Assembly: GCF_016086655.4 (NCBI RefSeq)
Contig: NC_052140.2
Coordinates: 15,004,001 to 15,068,000, forward strand
Direction of reading: 5' to 3'
DNA length: 64,000 bases
Source: Lepeophtheirus salmonis
Lineage: Eukaryota; Arthropoda; Copepoda; Siphonostomatoida; Caligidae
Part shown: positions 45,756-57,739 of the stretch, in pieces
How the letters are laid out: each line of letters opens with the position of its first letter
How positions within the stretch are numbered: position 1 is the first letter of the stretch
Position numbers and translations under genes: made by a program
The notes under the pieces: generated by a model
The model's input: the letters and a program-made list of their open reading frames with translations, nothing else
The model's database searches: none
Told to the model about the DNA's origin: nothing

Positions 45756-45810
45756 TTATAGTGTTGGTTTCAAGCATTTCTCGAACTCAAAAAAACTCAA
45801 CTTTAATTAA
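45756..45810 (+). repeat. GTGTTGGATTCAAG family end, copy
   Basis: TAGTGTTGGTTTCAAGCATT then CTCGAACTCAAAAAAACTCA. The same block is at 46880-46925 and, diverged, at 61509-61560. Confidence 0.55.
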
Positions 45811-46209
45811 GTCGACAATTTTCTGAAAATGACTACAATATATATTTTTTTAACTCTTTTTTTGATAAAAACACAAAATATTATTAGCCTATTGCAGATA
45901 AATACCCACGTTAATCTCAACAAACAACGGAAGAAGGAACAAAAATCAATTTCTACAACTACTAACCATTGCAGAATCACACGATTTATCGAGGTTTTGG
46001 GGACAATGAAGGAGTTTTTTTTTTTTTTTTTTCAAACTAGTTTGAAAAGTCATGAAATATCTATTTTTTCTAGTAACTTTGAAGATGTATTTTCTACTTC
46101 TTGGGGAATTATATTATGAAGAAGAAATATAATTCATAACGATGTGGCTGAGATGTTTACAGCTAGAGTTGTATGAAATAAGAGGAAAATGAAAATCAAC
46201 ATGGTAATC

Positions 46210-46420
46210 TTTACAATTTGAAGAATGTTTTAGAGTAGAACAGCTGAGCTTTCATGACGTTTTATTAGAGCAGCTTGGGACTAGTAAATACACCAAAAAT
46301 CCTACTTCATATCTAGCAAGGAATAATACCGATGTCGATCATCAATTCAACTCTGAGTCCAAGAAGAACTTACATTTAGACAATACATCCTCAATAATAC
46401 TTTTCGTCATACATGAGTGG
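46210..46420 (+). repeat. Dispersed repeat, CAGCTGAGCTTTCATGACGT family
   Basis: Ordered matches with 18420-18610 (CGATGTCGATCATCAATTCA, CTCTGAGTCCAAGAAGAACT) and with 38140-38215 (TTTCATGACGTTTTATTAG, AAAATCCTACT). Confidence 0.5.
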
Positions 46421-46461
46421 GTACATCACCTGTCCCGGAATTCATTTGCACGTGAGAGCGC

Positions 46462-46498
46462 CAAATTACCACAATGATTACGTCATTGTGGTAATTTG
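46462..46498. other. Perfect 16-bp hairpin
   Basis: CAAATTACCACAATGA at 46462-46477 is exactly repeated in inverse at 46483-46498, around a 5-base loop TTACG. No mismatch. It lies just beyond the dispersed repeat ending near 46420. It could be a foldback insertion, the tip of a longer decayed inverted repeat or a structured RNA. Confidence 0.85.
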
Positions 46499-46879
46499 TA
46501 GATAATTTTGATATTATGAATTTTTATGAATGCCCAATTTGACAAATAACAATTATGGTTCCAATGCCACTGGAGCATCCGCACTAGGGATTATTGGGTA
46601 CTTTAAAACATTGAAAAAGAAAAATTACTTTTCAAATTGCCACATAAAAAAATTCTTCACTTGCGTTAAGGTCATATTTTCTACAAGTCTACTAAATTTA
46701 ATTTAATTCCCTTTGTTATTATAATATATGTAGATAATCTTTTTTAAATATTTTTTTATTATGCAAATAAATTTTCTGTATAAGTAAGTTATTTAATTAA
46801 TAACTAAGTTCCTTAATTGTTGAGTTTTTAATTATATATATATAAAATAAAAAAAAGATAAACCGCATTTTGTTTTTAT

Positions 46880-47010
46880 AGTGTTGGATTTAAGCATTAC
46901 TCGAACTCAAAAAAGCTCAACTTTACTTAATTCTTGAATTAGAAAAGACTAAATGCTCCAAAACACAAACTCAACTTGACTTAATATTCAAATACTTGAA
47001 CTCGAACTTT
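46880..47010. repeat. GTGTTGGATTTAAG repeat with inverted partner
   Basis: TAGTGTTGGATTTAAGCATT and CTCGAACTCAAAAAAGCTCA on the left. On the right CTTGAACTCGAACTTTAAAA reads inversely as AAGTTCGAGTTCAAG. The roughly 130-bp unit is MITE-like. The 60-codon frame that follows (47015-47197) has no recognised product. Confidence 0.45.
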
Positions 47011-47199
47011 AAAAATGAAATCCATCAGTGGAGCAATAGTTTTGTCCTATAAAGCTGTTTTTTCTTTTAAAATGTCAAGAATGTGTAATGATTATGCTGT
47101 TGACATTGTCCAATATAAATGTCAAATTCAATTAGAAATATGTCTAGTTTACAAACAATTGTTTGAAGGTATGAACGCTTTCAGCGAGGGAGCCTAATG

Positions 47200-48753
47200 G
47201 ACGGATTATTATGTTTAGATTTATTTAATGTGTGATTTGATCGTTGGAATGTTTAATTGGTTTTAGGTGTGTAGATCTAGGCTAGAAAGTCTAATTTGAA
47301 GCTCAAATGCTTTTTTATGTTAATAACAAGAAATAAAAAAAAAAATCCAACTTTATTATTTATTAACTAAGCAGCTCTTTTTCACAAAATTCATTTTAAA
47401 TAAGAAATAACTTATATCAATAACATCTTTCATTGCTTATATTTATATATATATATAACTCCTACATACATACAATATTAGACCTAGAGTGTTCCGATTG
47501 GAAGTACTTTTTTCAGTTCACATAGTTATCCCGTCAACACAAAAGTAACATAAAGTGATTTTTTATTCATCATTTGTATTCATCAAAAAATTCAAAAAAA
47601 TGTTGTGGGTGTCCTCCATCTTGTAATTGTCATGTAAAAAAACATATGTTAAAGAGTATATTTTATCTAGTTATAACTGCGAAATTAATGCTTTTTTTGA
47701 GTGTTTAATTTATTTTTATAGTGTTGAGAATCAATGTTAAAATAGGCATTTGTGGTTACTTTTTTTGGCAATAAAACTTAATAAAAATCAATTTAATATA
47801 AATTTAATTTATTTGTCTTAGACCCTCAATGACCAAAGAACTATCGTAAATAACTTCCTTCTCATAAAGAAATGGAATAATTTCATACAAAGGGGGGGTT
47901 TATTTTGACATACAACCTCAAAGGACTGTCACAGAATTTAAAAGGCAAAAAATATGAATCGTGCAATTTTCACGAATAATGATTATTATTGTTTTTGTTT
48001 ATTTGCAAAAAAATAAATAAATAGGTGCAAAGAATCAATCCTACTTATAGCTCTTCTTTTTATATATACCTATATATACATTTTTTTTTCTTTCTATGGA
48101 AGGAATTTACCTATATTTAAAAATAAATAAAATATTATACAGAAAAAAAAATTATTTTTATTAAAAAATTTGAGATTTGTTTTATTATTCTTCGTTTTAC
48201 TCAATAATTAATCATTTTGTTCGAGTTGAATATACCTATATATATATTCATGACAACATATACCTATAAATGGTCAAAATTCTGATGTTTTATATTATAG
48301 GTATATTTATATAAATATATATATTGGTACATTAGATACAAAAATATGTAATCAAAAATTGGCAAAAAAAAAAAAAAAATGAGATGACGAAAACGACCTC
48401 TATTTTGTTATTATGAACCATCTAATTAATTCCGTACATAAATGGATATAATATAACTTACATGCGTATCTATTATTAGTGATAGATACGTGTGTTAAAA
48501 AAATCGATTTGTGCGTCAAGTCGATGAGTTCGTTTTGGGTTAAAATACGTTTTTTTAAGTTTTATTGAATTAATGTGAACTTTACAATCACCATTTCATC
48601 TACTTATAGGCAAAAGTTAGATTTGCCTCATTTTGAAAGATATATATCTCATAGAGGGTTAGATAATTTTTATCCAGATCACATAATAGGAACCATGTTT
48701 ATAGGTTGGAATCCTCTTTGTTGAGGCAAATATATTTATAATCAAATGATGGC
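47200..48753. other. AT-rich spacer with a small stem-loop
   Basis: No gene recognised. CGTATCTAT at 48465-48473 pairs perfectly with ATAGATACG at 48482-48490. Confidence 0.4.
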
Positions 48754-48927
48754 TTATAAATTGATGAAATTGTGATTGATTAGAAAATAATTTAATATTT
48801 TAATTTTTGACGATGGCGGCAATTTGCCAAGAATGTTCAATGGGGCAGCTTTTGCGTCCAATTTTAACGGGATTTTAAAATTTATACACTTAATTGATGT
48901 ATTAGGAAAGGAAAAACCTTTGATACT
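48754..48927 (-). other. Possible last exon of a minus-strand gene
   Basis: On the minus strand a near-ideal acceptor (a long T tract ending TTTTTTTTTCAG) at about 48928 is followed by an open frame, IKGFSFPNTSIKCINFKIPL then KLDAKAAPLNILGKLPPSSK, to a TAA at 48754. AATAAA lies further down the minus strand at about 48560. The longer frame 48754-49089 continues through the T tract, which argues against its upstream half being coding. No homologue recognised, and no upstream exon found. Confidence 0.25.
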
Positions 48928-49099
48928 GAAAAAAAAAACCAAAAAAAACAGATGAGATGATTCGAATTTTACTTTGCTGTTCGCCTTAGTTAGATAGACA
49001 AAGAATAAATAATTTTCAAGCGATATCAGAGATATTATATTTATTAAGGCATAATGCTGAGTTGTTGGGCTTGGTGGTTTTGCCTTCAAACCACATGAA

Positions 49100-51498
49100 A
49101 GCTCATATTTTTTTCGGGGTTCATTGAAAAAGTAAATCCAGCTCTCAAATACGTGCAGTTAATTATGCAGTAATACGCTTAAAAGCTCTTATAACATGTC
49201 GACTTACTTTTGGCAATGAACTATAATTTTGGGGGAATTATAGATGTAATTTTTGGAGCTACAGTAAGGTATGACACTTTTTTTTTTTTGCGTATTCCGA
49301 GGAGGAATTCCTTTAATTGGGACTTGACCTCGGATTTTGTTAGATATTTCCATCTTTGTCGCTTGGATATGATCATAAACTTAAAACAATAATAGATAGA
49401 TTTTGGAAAAGTAAAGAATGATATGAGCAACGTCCTTTGGGTTTTTGTTACTATTATTATGAAAGTTCTTTCTATCTAGTTTTTTAGTTCTGGTTGAGTT
49501 GTGTATGTTAATTGGTTGTATGTGTATTTTTGATTTTAGAAAATAATTTTAACCAATACGTGTTTATTTTATCTTTCTAAATGTTTAAATATTTTTTAAG
49601 AAATTGTTTTTTTAATGTTTTATATCAAAGGAATAAAAATGAGATGGTGGAGAATTGAGGGAAAGAATTTTACACTAAGATGTTTCTAAATGATTTTTAT
49701 TTGTGCATTCCCTCGTAATTTATTTTTCCATGATGTTATGTATATTTGATTTATATTTTCCGGAAATAAAGCACATGAAAAAATAGTTTGATGTGATGAA
49801 GTTTAATGCAGTCTACTTTTAAATACTATTTTAGAACCTGGAGGGGAAAAAAGCCTATTATATTTATAGCTGTTTTAGCAAGATACAAGTTCGTACACTA
49901 AAATTAAACCAAAGTTTGACCGGATCCAGATCCTTAACAAATGCATTGTGACGATTTTTTTTTGTTTTATTAAAATAGCATAGATAGTAATAGTAAATTA
50001 ATTTTTAATATTACCTACATGGGCCTCAATCATTACCTCAACCCTCCCTCAGAGTGACTATTTTCTTCAAAAAGAAAAATTTTAATCTTGCGTTAACTGT
50101 CTTTGAGTGGAGTAATTTTGATTTTATAGTCAAATTAGGATTTGAACAATTTTGAATATCAACAACAGCTTTGAATAAAAAAGTTTTGCTATTTGGCCTA
50201 GTTTTCCATTTTTCTCTATGTTACACTATTTGAAGGGATAAAAACTTACTAAAAACATTTTAAAACTGTATTAAGTGGTTATATTTGAAACGGTCGAAAT
50301 TCCTTATAGTTTATTCTCATTCAACTATGACATGCCCATATTTGCATTGATATGAATTGATGAAGTAAAAATGATCGAAGCTATTTTAATTCATTAAAAA
50401 AAATGTAATCTTTCATAAACAGTCACAGAGAAGATTTTAATTATCTGCTCCGCATTAGCTTCACCAATTTGTAGTTTTTAAATTTTGTATACCCTGGTAT
50501 TAGATGATATCAACTAAATCACTCAAACATAATTAACCCCAATACATAACTAACTCTGGAGTGAAGAGAAAAAAATATATGGGCAATTTGGAGTATATGC
50601 TCTAAAATTGTCCACTTTAGTTGATACGAATCCAACTCTAGTTTAAATTACAAATCTTTGTACAACTTCCATCAGGACTTTAAGCAGTTACAGATCAAAT
50701 TCCAGATCAATTAAGTATATTGTTATTTTTCTTATTATTTTTGTTGGAATTTAAATTAATTTTACACTGAAAAATACAAGGAAATTATGTTAATACTCTT
50801 GGGTTGAACTACAAATCATTCATTTATATGTAAAGGGTGCTCATAAAAAATATAAGGAATTTCATTCGAAAAAAAAAAAAAACTATTAAGAAAAAAACAA
50901 AAAAAACACGTGTATGTATATGTATTCATGAAGGTCAGAAAGGGGCTCTGAGCCCCCATCTAATATTAATAACCTTATCTACATTTTTATTATTCATAAG
51001 AAGATTAGTTATCGTTATACGAAACATTTCCATACATTCATAGTAATACATTTTTGTCTGTAGATATTTGAGGAGATCAGGAGAGAGTTGTGTATTTATA
51101 ACCCTCTTTTGTTTTTGGAGTTTAAAAGTCAATTAATGACTTAAAAAGTAAACTTTTATGATTTGGAAATGTTCATAAATGATTGTCTATTAATGTACAT
51201 TTAACGTCTTAATTATTTAGAGGGAAATAAATCACATCCAAGCACTTGAAGACAGAGTTTTTAAGCTAATAGAATTAAGAATGTCGCACACTACGGGCCT
51301 TGTGTCCTTTTTTATTGTGTCATGAAGTGGCTACATATCCTCCTATAAGTCAATGTGTACCAAGAGGAAGGCTTGGGTCAATTTGCTAGAAATTAGGAAA
51401 GATTCTACAGGAGTACACAAGTTGAAATCAATTAAGTTTGTTCTATCAAGTTGACACAAAATGATAGTCAACTCCTTATTCCAGTTAGTAGAACTTAG
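49100..51498. other. AT-rich spacer
   Basis: No confident gene. Overlapping frames at 49210-49430 on both strands and 50837-51132 show no family features. Confidence 0.35.
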
Positions 51499-51759
51499 CC
51501 AAAAAAACCAGTGTTTATCAAATTAGCGGTTCTAAAGATCAACAAATATGATCAGCATTTCTACTATGTCCACGATTCCTTCTGTTTAAAATTGTAAATA
51601 GAAGAGGAGGACGCCTCTAATTGCCTATAAATCTTTGTTGATGTCTTGCCCACCTCAAGAAATAAAATGTTTCAAACAATTGCTCAAATTCTATCGTATT
51701 CTAGAATAAGGCTATCATTTATTCAAATATGTGAAATATTAGGCTGTATCTATGCTTAA
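51499..51759 (+). pseudogene. Decayed protein-like frame, product unknown, abutting a mariner end
   Basis: The plus strand reads KKPVFIKLAVLKINKYDQHF, YYVHDSFCLKL, stop, IEEEDASNCL, stop, IFVDVLPTSRNKMFQTIAQI, then LSYSRIRLSFIQICEILGCI. Two in-frame stops interrupt what otherwise looks like well-composed protein of about 80 residues. Family not recognised. It ends at about the point where the mariner remnant's outer end starts (near 51770), so it may be host or other transposon sequence that the mariner landed in. Confidence 0.3.
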
Positions 51760-51767
51760 GAGTATAA

Positions 51768-52245
51768 TAAGATGGGGAAAAAGTAATTTTGTATTTTTTG
51801 CTTTATTTCTATACTTTATAGGAAATCTTATATTCAACAATTTAATAGATGTATGGGGCCGTTTTGTACAGTAACTTGTCGTCAATGAGAATCCAAATTC
51901 ATAACGCCTTCTCGTAAAACTCCTTATTGCCAAAAAACTCGACCAAACAATTTTCACAGTCTTTATTAAGAACAAATTTGTACCCCAAAGTGCGCTGGCC
52001 ATACAAAAGAATAGGTCGTAGCCAATTGGAGCTAGGTCCAGACAGTAGGGTGGATGCATAAAAACTTCTCAACATCAGACCTTCTGACAAGTCATCAAAA
52101 ATGTATTCAGCTTGCCATTGTTTTGATGAAACACAATTCGTCTCCTATTCACCCAGGCTGGCCGCTTCTGTTCACTAGCACGTTTCACCCGGTCGACTTG
52201 TTAACAGAACTACATTGAAAATTGAGTTTTGAAAAAAAAATTAGA
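51768..52245 (-). pseudogene. Mariner transposase catalytic half with outer end
   Basis: On the minus strand: KRASEQKRPAWVNRRRIVFH then QNNGKLNTFLMTCQKV, equivalent to the KRPELINRKGVVFHHDNARPH block of mariners with the second catalytic Asp replaced by Asn. Next MHPPYCLDLAPIGYDLFF, the HPPYSPDLAPSDYHLF block carrying the third Asp, is preserved. Then, after a frameshift, FFGNKEFYEKAL-type C-terminal residues. The outer end GGGGAAAAAGTAATTTTGTA at about 51774 is the usual mariner terminal sequence. The N-terminal half is missing or eroded beyond about 52245. Confidence 0.75.
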
Positions 52246-53269
52246 GCCACTTATTATCCAACATGAACCAAAAGAGCCTCCTTATACGTTACAAATTTTC
52301 TTTGTCCCTTTCGACACGTTTTTCCCTTCCATGTAGTAAAAATGTAAAATATGACAAATTTATCAGTTTATTAGACCGACGCACGATAATGCACGACTTC
52401 AACCAGCCAAGAGCAATAATGTCAAATAAGCGTTTTTAGTATACAGTCGCTCCTTTACAACACATTATCGTATGATCCAATGTGACCAATAATGAACAAG
52501 ATGTACTAAATTAAAAAAATGGAGGAAAATACGAAATAACTTCTTCTTCAAACTAATATGGATAAAGTAAAAATTGATGTTTACTATGAAAGTTTGACAT
52601 ATTTTATTTAAAATGGGCCATATACGGCTTTATGTAGGCCTCTTAAATCAAATCAAAGGTTTACCCCATGACTAAAATTCGTAAGTATCTTAACTCATCC
52701 CGCAAATTTGAATGATGTGACTATAGCTGACTCAAATATGTACATTAAAGTAAATTAATAAATTGTGAGTTTCTCCTCTTCTTGATTTGTGTTCAAGATT
52801 GTTTTTATGTTGATGCATACATGTAGATGAGCATAAATTTATGCACCCCGTGCCTACATTCATAGATGTATTAGAGAGATGCAGCCATCTCTTCATAACA
52901 TGATTTTGCCTCAATTTAATTACTATGATCTGCTTATTTATGTATTTATATAAATATATGTACAACCAAAGATATTATTTGAGCATACTTTATAAGCCAC
53001 TTTGTTTGTTTTTGTAAAGCCATTACTATCATCGTCATCATCAATAGTAGTATGTAGAGTAGGACCGATTATTTTAATTGAATAAAATCACTACTACAAC
53101 TAGGTATTTCGCAATCAGCCTCCCAAGTTGTTATAAAGATTCACACACACGAATAATATTTATGTAACGTCCTAAAAATATATGTATATAAAATATTTAA
53201 GTTAATATTAGATTGCCAAAAATATATAGAAAGGGTTATATTTTCTAATTTTTGAAGGTCCTAAGAGTG
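52246..53269. other. AT-rich spacer with short repeats
   Basis: 52785-52840 carries the TTCAAGATTGTTTTTATGTT short repeat shared with 31550 and 59905. GCATAAATTTATGC at 52831-52844 is a perfect 14-base palindrome. No gene recognised. Confidence 0.4.
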
Positions 53270-53740
53270 TCCAGAGGAAGATTATATTTTGAGGAAGTTT
53301 GGATTTTGGAATTTTTTTGAAAAAAATTTAAACAATAAATTTTTCAAAAATTTGAAAATATAATTTTTTTTCAAAAATCCATAGATATTCTTAAAAGGTA
53401 CACAGTTGTTCAAAAATAATTAAATATTTTTGAAAAAACAAATTCAAAAATCTACACCCATTCACAGAAATGTAATTTTTTAGGAAAATATGAAACTATA
53501 TTTGAAAATTTTTAATACATATTGTTATTCACAGAAATTTTAAATATTAAATTTTTCTAAAAAAAAATTCAAAAATCCACTGCTATCCATAAAAATTTAA
53601 ATTTTTTAGAAAAAAAAATAATTTCAAATATTAAATATATTGAAAGAAAATTGAAATTTCCACCGTCATTTACAAAAATTTCAAATTTTTTTTGGTCAAG
53701 AAAATTTACTTCCTGAAAATGGGGGGGGGGGGGAGGAAGA
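53270..53740. repeat. Low-complexity A-rich array, inverse of 9780-10440
   Basis: Repeats AAAAATCCA..TATTCACAGAAAT and AAATTTTTTAGGAAAA words at loose intervals, ending in a run of about 13 G. Read on the other strand the words are TTTCTGTGAATA...TGGATTTTT, corresponding to the array at 9780-10440, which ends in a C tract. Two oppositely oriented members of one repeat family. Confidence 0.5.
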
Positions 53741-53864
53741 GGGTACAGTTTTTTTCAATTGATACATAGACTTTTACAAAAAAAATACAAAGTTACGGGT
53801 TAAAATTATCGAAAAATTATACTATAATCCTTACTAAATAAGTATTGGGAACTTAATATATATA

Positions 53865-54441
53865 CAGGGTGCACAAGCTATATTTACCCGAAAAGGGTTT
53901 TTTTATTTTATAGAATTTTCTCTCCAGCATTTCAAATTAAAAAAATAAAACCAAATTCTGAAAGCTTGATGGATTCGAATTTATGTTATTCAATAAATCA
54001 TCTCCAGCCTCTATACAAGACCTAAAACGAACATGCCTTTGCCACTTGTTCCCTTGGCAAATCCTGGAACTCCTTCTTCTGTTGGTTTGAGGTTTGATCA
54101 TCCAATTTTGGAGGACTAAGTCCTCCAAAATTCGTCAAAAAATGCCTTGCAACCATTTGTTACTTTTTTCCGAGGTGTAGTAGGAACCCAAGTCCTTTAA
54201 AGGTCTCAAACTCCTTCTAACCTTGCAAAAGTAGTCCTGAATTATAGGAATGCTTATGTTGTCACTCTCAGTGCGAATTCCAAGGAGGGCTCTGTGCTTT
54301 GGTCAAATATTTAGGACAAAAAATTTGTCAATTAATTAATTTTTTTTCATTTGGTGCAAGTTTGAACAAGCTATCTCACACATAAAAAAAATGAGTTGCC
54401 AACGTCCATGTGTTTGTCCAAGAGATAGCTTGAGCACCCTG
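53865..54441 (-). mobile_element. 577-bp IS630/Tc1-type element, CAGGGTGC ends, TA-flanked
   Basis: Ends CAGGGTGCACAAGCTAT and (other strand) CAGGGTGCTCAAGCTATCTC are inverted repeats with TA outside both (53863-53864, 54442-54443). The minus strand keeps a transposase C-terminus: RRRSSRICQGNKWQRHVRFR with SCIEAGDDLL and LNNINSNPSSF, matching the family's EWDDLP-E-VAKACSRFRSRIEA tail through frameshifts. The remaining interior (54160-54330) is unassigned. A deletion derivative. Confidence 0.75.
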
Positions 54442-56572
54442 TATATATACGAGTACAAAATATATTTTTAATAATTTAGCATATTTAAAATAATAAGTAC
54501 TTGCACACACAGACACACACACAAGAAAAATAACATTTTATAAAACAATGCAAAATATACTCACATACAAATATAATATTGATATTATATTTGTGTGGGT
54601 GAAATGAAGATTGTAATAATTTATGTTAATTGGTCTTGTTTGCAAGGAGGGGGAGGAGAATAGTTAATGATACCCCCTCTCTATATTTATTTTTATGCAT
54701 AGATAATTTGGTTAAACTTTCATTAGGGATTCATTAAGCTTATCTTTAGTAGGGGAGACTGGGAATTCTTACATCGAGGAAGAATTGTAACAACTCATTT
54801 TTTTTTAGCCTCAACAAAGCTAACAGCTAAATAATTAACATGAGAGCTGTATAAAAACTAGTGATGTAAATCTACTGTATTTTGTAGCTCCCCCGGTTTT
54901 TGGAATTGGTAATCTAAAGAATGAAATACTGCAGTCATTATCTGACATACCTACATTCAAATGAAACAGTTCCTCCGTATTTTGAAGATATAATTAATTA
55001 TTTAGTCTAATTTATTACATTTGAAGCTCAAATTTGAAATTTTATACATTGTGTACCATGTCTGGCTACGTCGACACTCTCATTTAAACTCAATTTGTGG
55101 AAAAACTACGTACAAAAAATACATTTAAATGCATCAAAAACTAGCAAACATATGTTGGTATGTGGTGTTAAAATTTGAAGTCAAACCAGCTGAGAGTAAT
55201 TGAAGCCAAGAACAAAAAGTCTTGCAACACTCCCCAGTCTACCTTATTCATAAAGCCTATATAATTAGTTTAATATACATATATAGCCTATACTATACAT
55301 ACAGGACAAAGACTTTTGACCAATGAGGTCACCGGAAGTCCATCGACTCCTCGTTGACAACTTAAGTATGAAGCATCATCACGATATGATGATGTCCGTT
55401 GCTTATAATTATCCTATTTTTGAGGAGGGGGGGAATGTGGCCTCATTTTTTTATTTATTAAAGTATATATATGACGTTTTTCCAAGAAGGTCATCTGCAT
55501 ATGGCTTCTACCTATATGTAGAGCTATATCACAAAAACAAACTTGAAATAAAGAAAAAACTTATAGAAAATGAGAAAAATTATCATAATTAATATACATT
55601 GTTTTACATAAACGCTTATATGATTTGTAGACTTATTCAGAACAGTTATGGGCTTTGTATTTAAATTTCTTAGATGGGCTCGGAGAATATTTTTTTTTTT
55701 AAAGCAATTAAACTTGAATTGCCTGTATAATTGTAAACGAGGGACATTTGAGTTTGATTTGGGCGTCATTATGATTAGTTGAAGAGTCCAAATGTTACCT
55801 AGACTCATTTTGGAAAAAAGTAATCATTGCTTGTGTTTGTGTTGTTAGGCCATATACCAAGTTGTGCAAAAGTTTTGAGACTAAAATGAACGAATTTAAC
55901 AATTATCCAGGGGAACACCAAATTTCTACCAATGAACTGAAGCCAGGAATATAATTTATCTTTTAGTTCAAAATCCAAAACTGATCTCATTATTTTCTGG
56001 TTTGTCAGGTTTTAGAAATATTGATATTATAGTCATTCGTAACTGTTAAATATGAGAAATATTTTTCATCATTAAGACAATCACCAAATTGAAATATGAT
56101 GAATTAAACTAATGTTAAATGGTATTCTATGATTATAAAAGTGTTTTTATTGATTCTGTATCTTGTTCTGGACTCGATATATTTCCATTTTTAGGATGAA
56201 ATGATAAAAAACGACACTTTTATTTAGACATCTATCACTTATTAATTATCCAGAGTGATAAGGAATATCGTAGCATATATTATAGAAAAATATTCCATGT
56301 TATAATTTAAAAAAAAAAAAAAAAAAAAACACATATTTAAAAAATATACATATCCAAGGATTTTGATTTGATTATATATTTTTTGAGTAGCCTATTTTTT
56401 ATAAGGGTGCTCAAGCAAATATGCATCATAATAATGTTTATTTCAATGTAACGATAAAGACGTCCTTTCTCCAATAAATAACAGTAATTAATATCACAAT
56501 CAGACAATGTCAATATAATACGGCACAAATTCAAATAAAGTAATTAATAAATATTTGAAATACTCAAATTCC
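54442..56572. other. AT-rich spacer
   Basis: No confident gene. The longest plus-strand frame (55323-55592, MRSPEVHRLLVDNLSMKHHH) shows no recognised family and is AT-driven in its second half. Frames at 55524-55990 and 56337-56534 on the minus strand likewise. Confidence 0.35.
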
Positions 56573-56704
56573 CTACTCATCGTGAATGGATCTCTTCATT
56601 ATCATTGTAATCCAATAATCTTCTTCCCAATAAAGGAGTTGCCTTTGCTCTTTTATGAAGATAGTTTCACCCTCTCCCATTGAAACAGTTGTCGCCTCTT
56701 CCAT
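56573..56704 (-). CDS. 43-residue open frame, protein-like, unassigned
   Basis: The minus strand starts at 56704 MEEATTVSMGEGETIFIKEQ, continues RQLLYWEEDYWITMIMKRSI and HDE, then TAG at 56573. Acidic and aromatic, no membrane segment. GC is markedly higher than on either side. The frame is open upstream to a TAA near 56745 without an earlier ATG. Minus-strand AATAAA occurs downstream at about 56440. It could be a small gene, a last exon or a fragment of an unknown element. The overlapping frame 56704-56925 is in a different phase. Confidence 0.35.
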   Translation of the reverse strand: MEEATTVSMGEGETIFIKEQRQLLYWEEDYWITMIMKRSIHDE

Positions 56705-57203
56705 TAGATTATCTTTAGTTGGCACAAGTAGTGGAAGTACGACAAACGATTAAATGCCAAAAATGGATCATATAGAACAAATGATATTTTATGGGTCAAT
56801 GAGCATAATCTATTAACAGATGTGAAAGAATTAATTAATAGATAAAGAATACAAATGTAATCTATGTAGACTCCTTTGAGTCTGCTTTTATGTTGACAAA
56901 CTACAATAAAGGTAAAGGTACACACTATGTACCTTTATCATAGACTTGATTACACTAACTACATAGAAATCAATCAAAAAAATAATAAATAAAAATACTC
57001 TGGAATGGAATAAATTAGATATTATTTTTGATACCTCTTTTTTGAGTGATGATTATAATTCATTATGTAATTAATCAAATAAAATACCGGTTCAGCCACA
57101 CTTCTTTATCTTCGTTCCTTCAAGCCTCACCCCTCATTTGCATTAAGTAATACTCCTTCAAAAATATTACAAATCTTTTATAGTAATTGGTATAGTCTTT
57201 ATA

Positions 57204-57240
57204 CAGGGTGCTTCATAACTATGTTTTTGGACGAATAAAG
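57204..57240 (+). mobile_element. Solo end of a CAGGGTGCTTC-type element
   Basis: TACAGGGTGCTTCATAACTA resembles the ends at 53865 and 44117. No inverse partner was found, and the following 66-codon frame (57208-57408) is not recognisable as transposase. Confidence 0.35.
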
Positions 57241-57419
57241 TTCGGAAATGGTTGGTTGAAAAAGCAAATAACAAACACTGTATTTGGTGTTCAGCAGATA
57301 ACTGTAAGGTGTTTTCAAAACAGCTTATATGTGAAAAAATTCATTTCAACAAAAAAATCCGAAAAAAAACCGAAACTCAACTATGACCCGCAAAAAAATG
57401 ACTACTGAACAACTCCACT

Positions 57420-57690
57420 AGACAATAATCGGTGATGATAATTGAAGATATATGTGACCTGTTGACGGGTAATACTAAAATTACTTTTCTTACAATTGAG
57501 TCTTGATTATTCTTTTTTATGTCCCAAAACTTCATCATCACAATGACAGAACTAGAAATGGATCGTTTGTCTTTCAAATGTCATATCAGGTCCAAAATAA
57601 GTATTATAAGCCAAATAAAAGTTCTAAGCTACAGTTAATATTTTCTAATAACTCAAGTCATAAGTGAAATATAAATATAAAGTATAAAAC
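57420..57690 (+). repeat. Diverged tandem segment, first copy
   Basis: Aligns in order with 57740-58060: GA(A/G)GATATATGTG, TTGA(G/T)TCT, GGTCCAAA, AAGTTCTAAGCTACAGTTAA versus AAGATTCTAAACTATAGGGA, then CTCAAGTCAT. About 310 bases apart. Confidence 0.45.
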
Positions 57691-57739
57691 GGACTAAAGT
57701 ATGTCCGTGAAATATTCGGTTTTATGTATATGTAATTCT

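Noticed and set aside
45829..46119. 96-codon plus-strand frame starting MTTIYIFLTLFLIKTQ
   Set aside because: Composition follows local A/T runs, including a poly-Phe from a T tract, with no domain or conserved pattern recognised.
55323..55592. 89-codon plus-strand frame
   Set aside because: First part looks moderately protein-like, but there is no family, splice context or conservation evidence, and the second half is Lys/Ile-rich noise.
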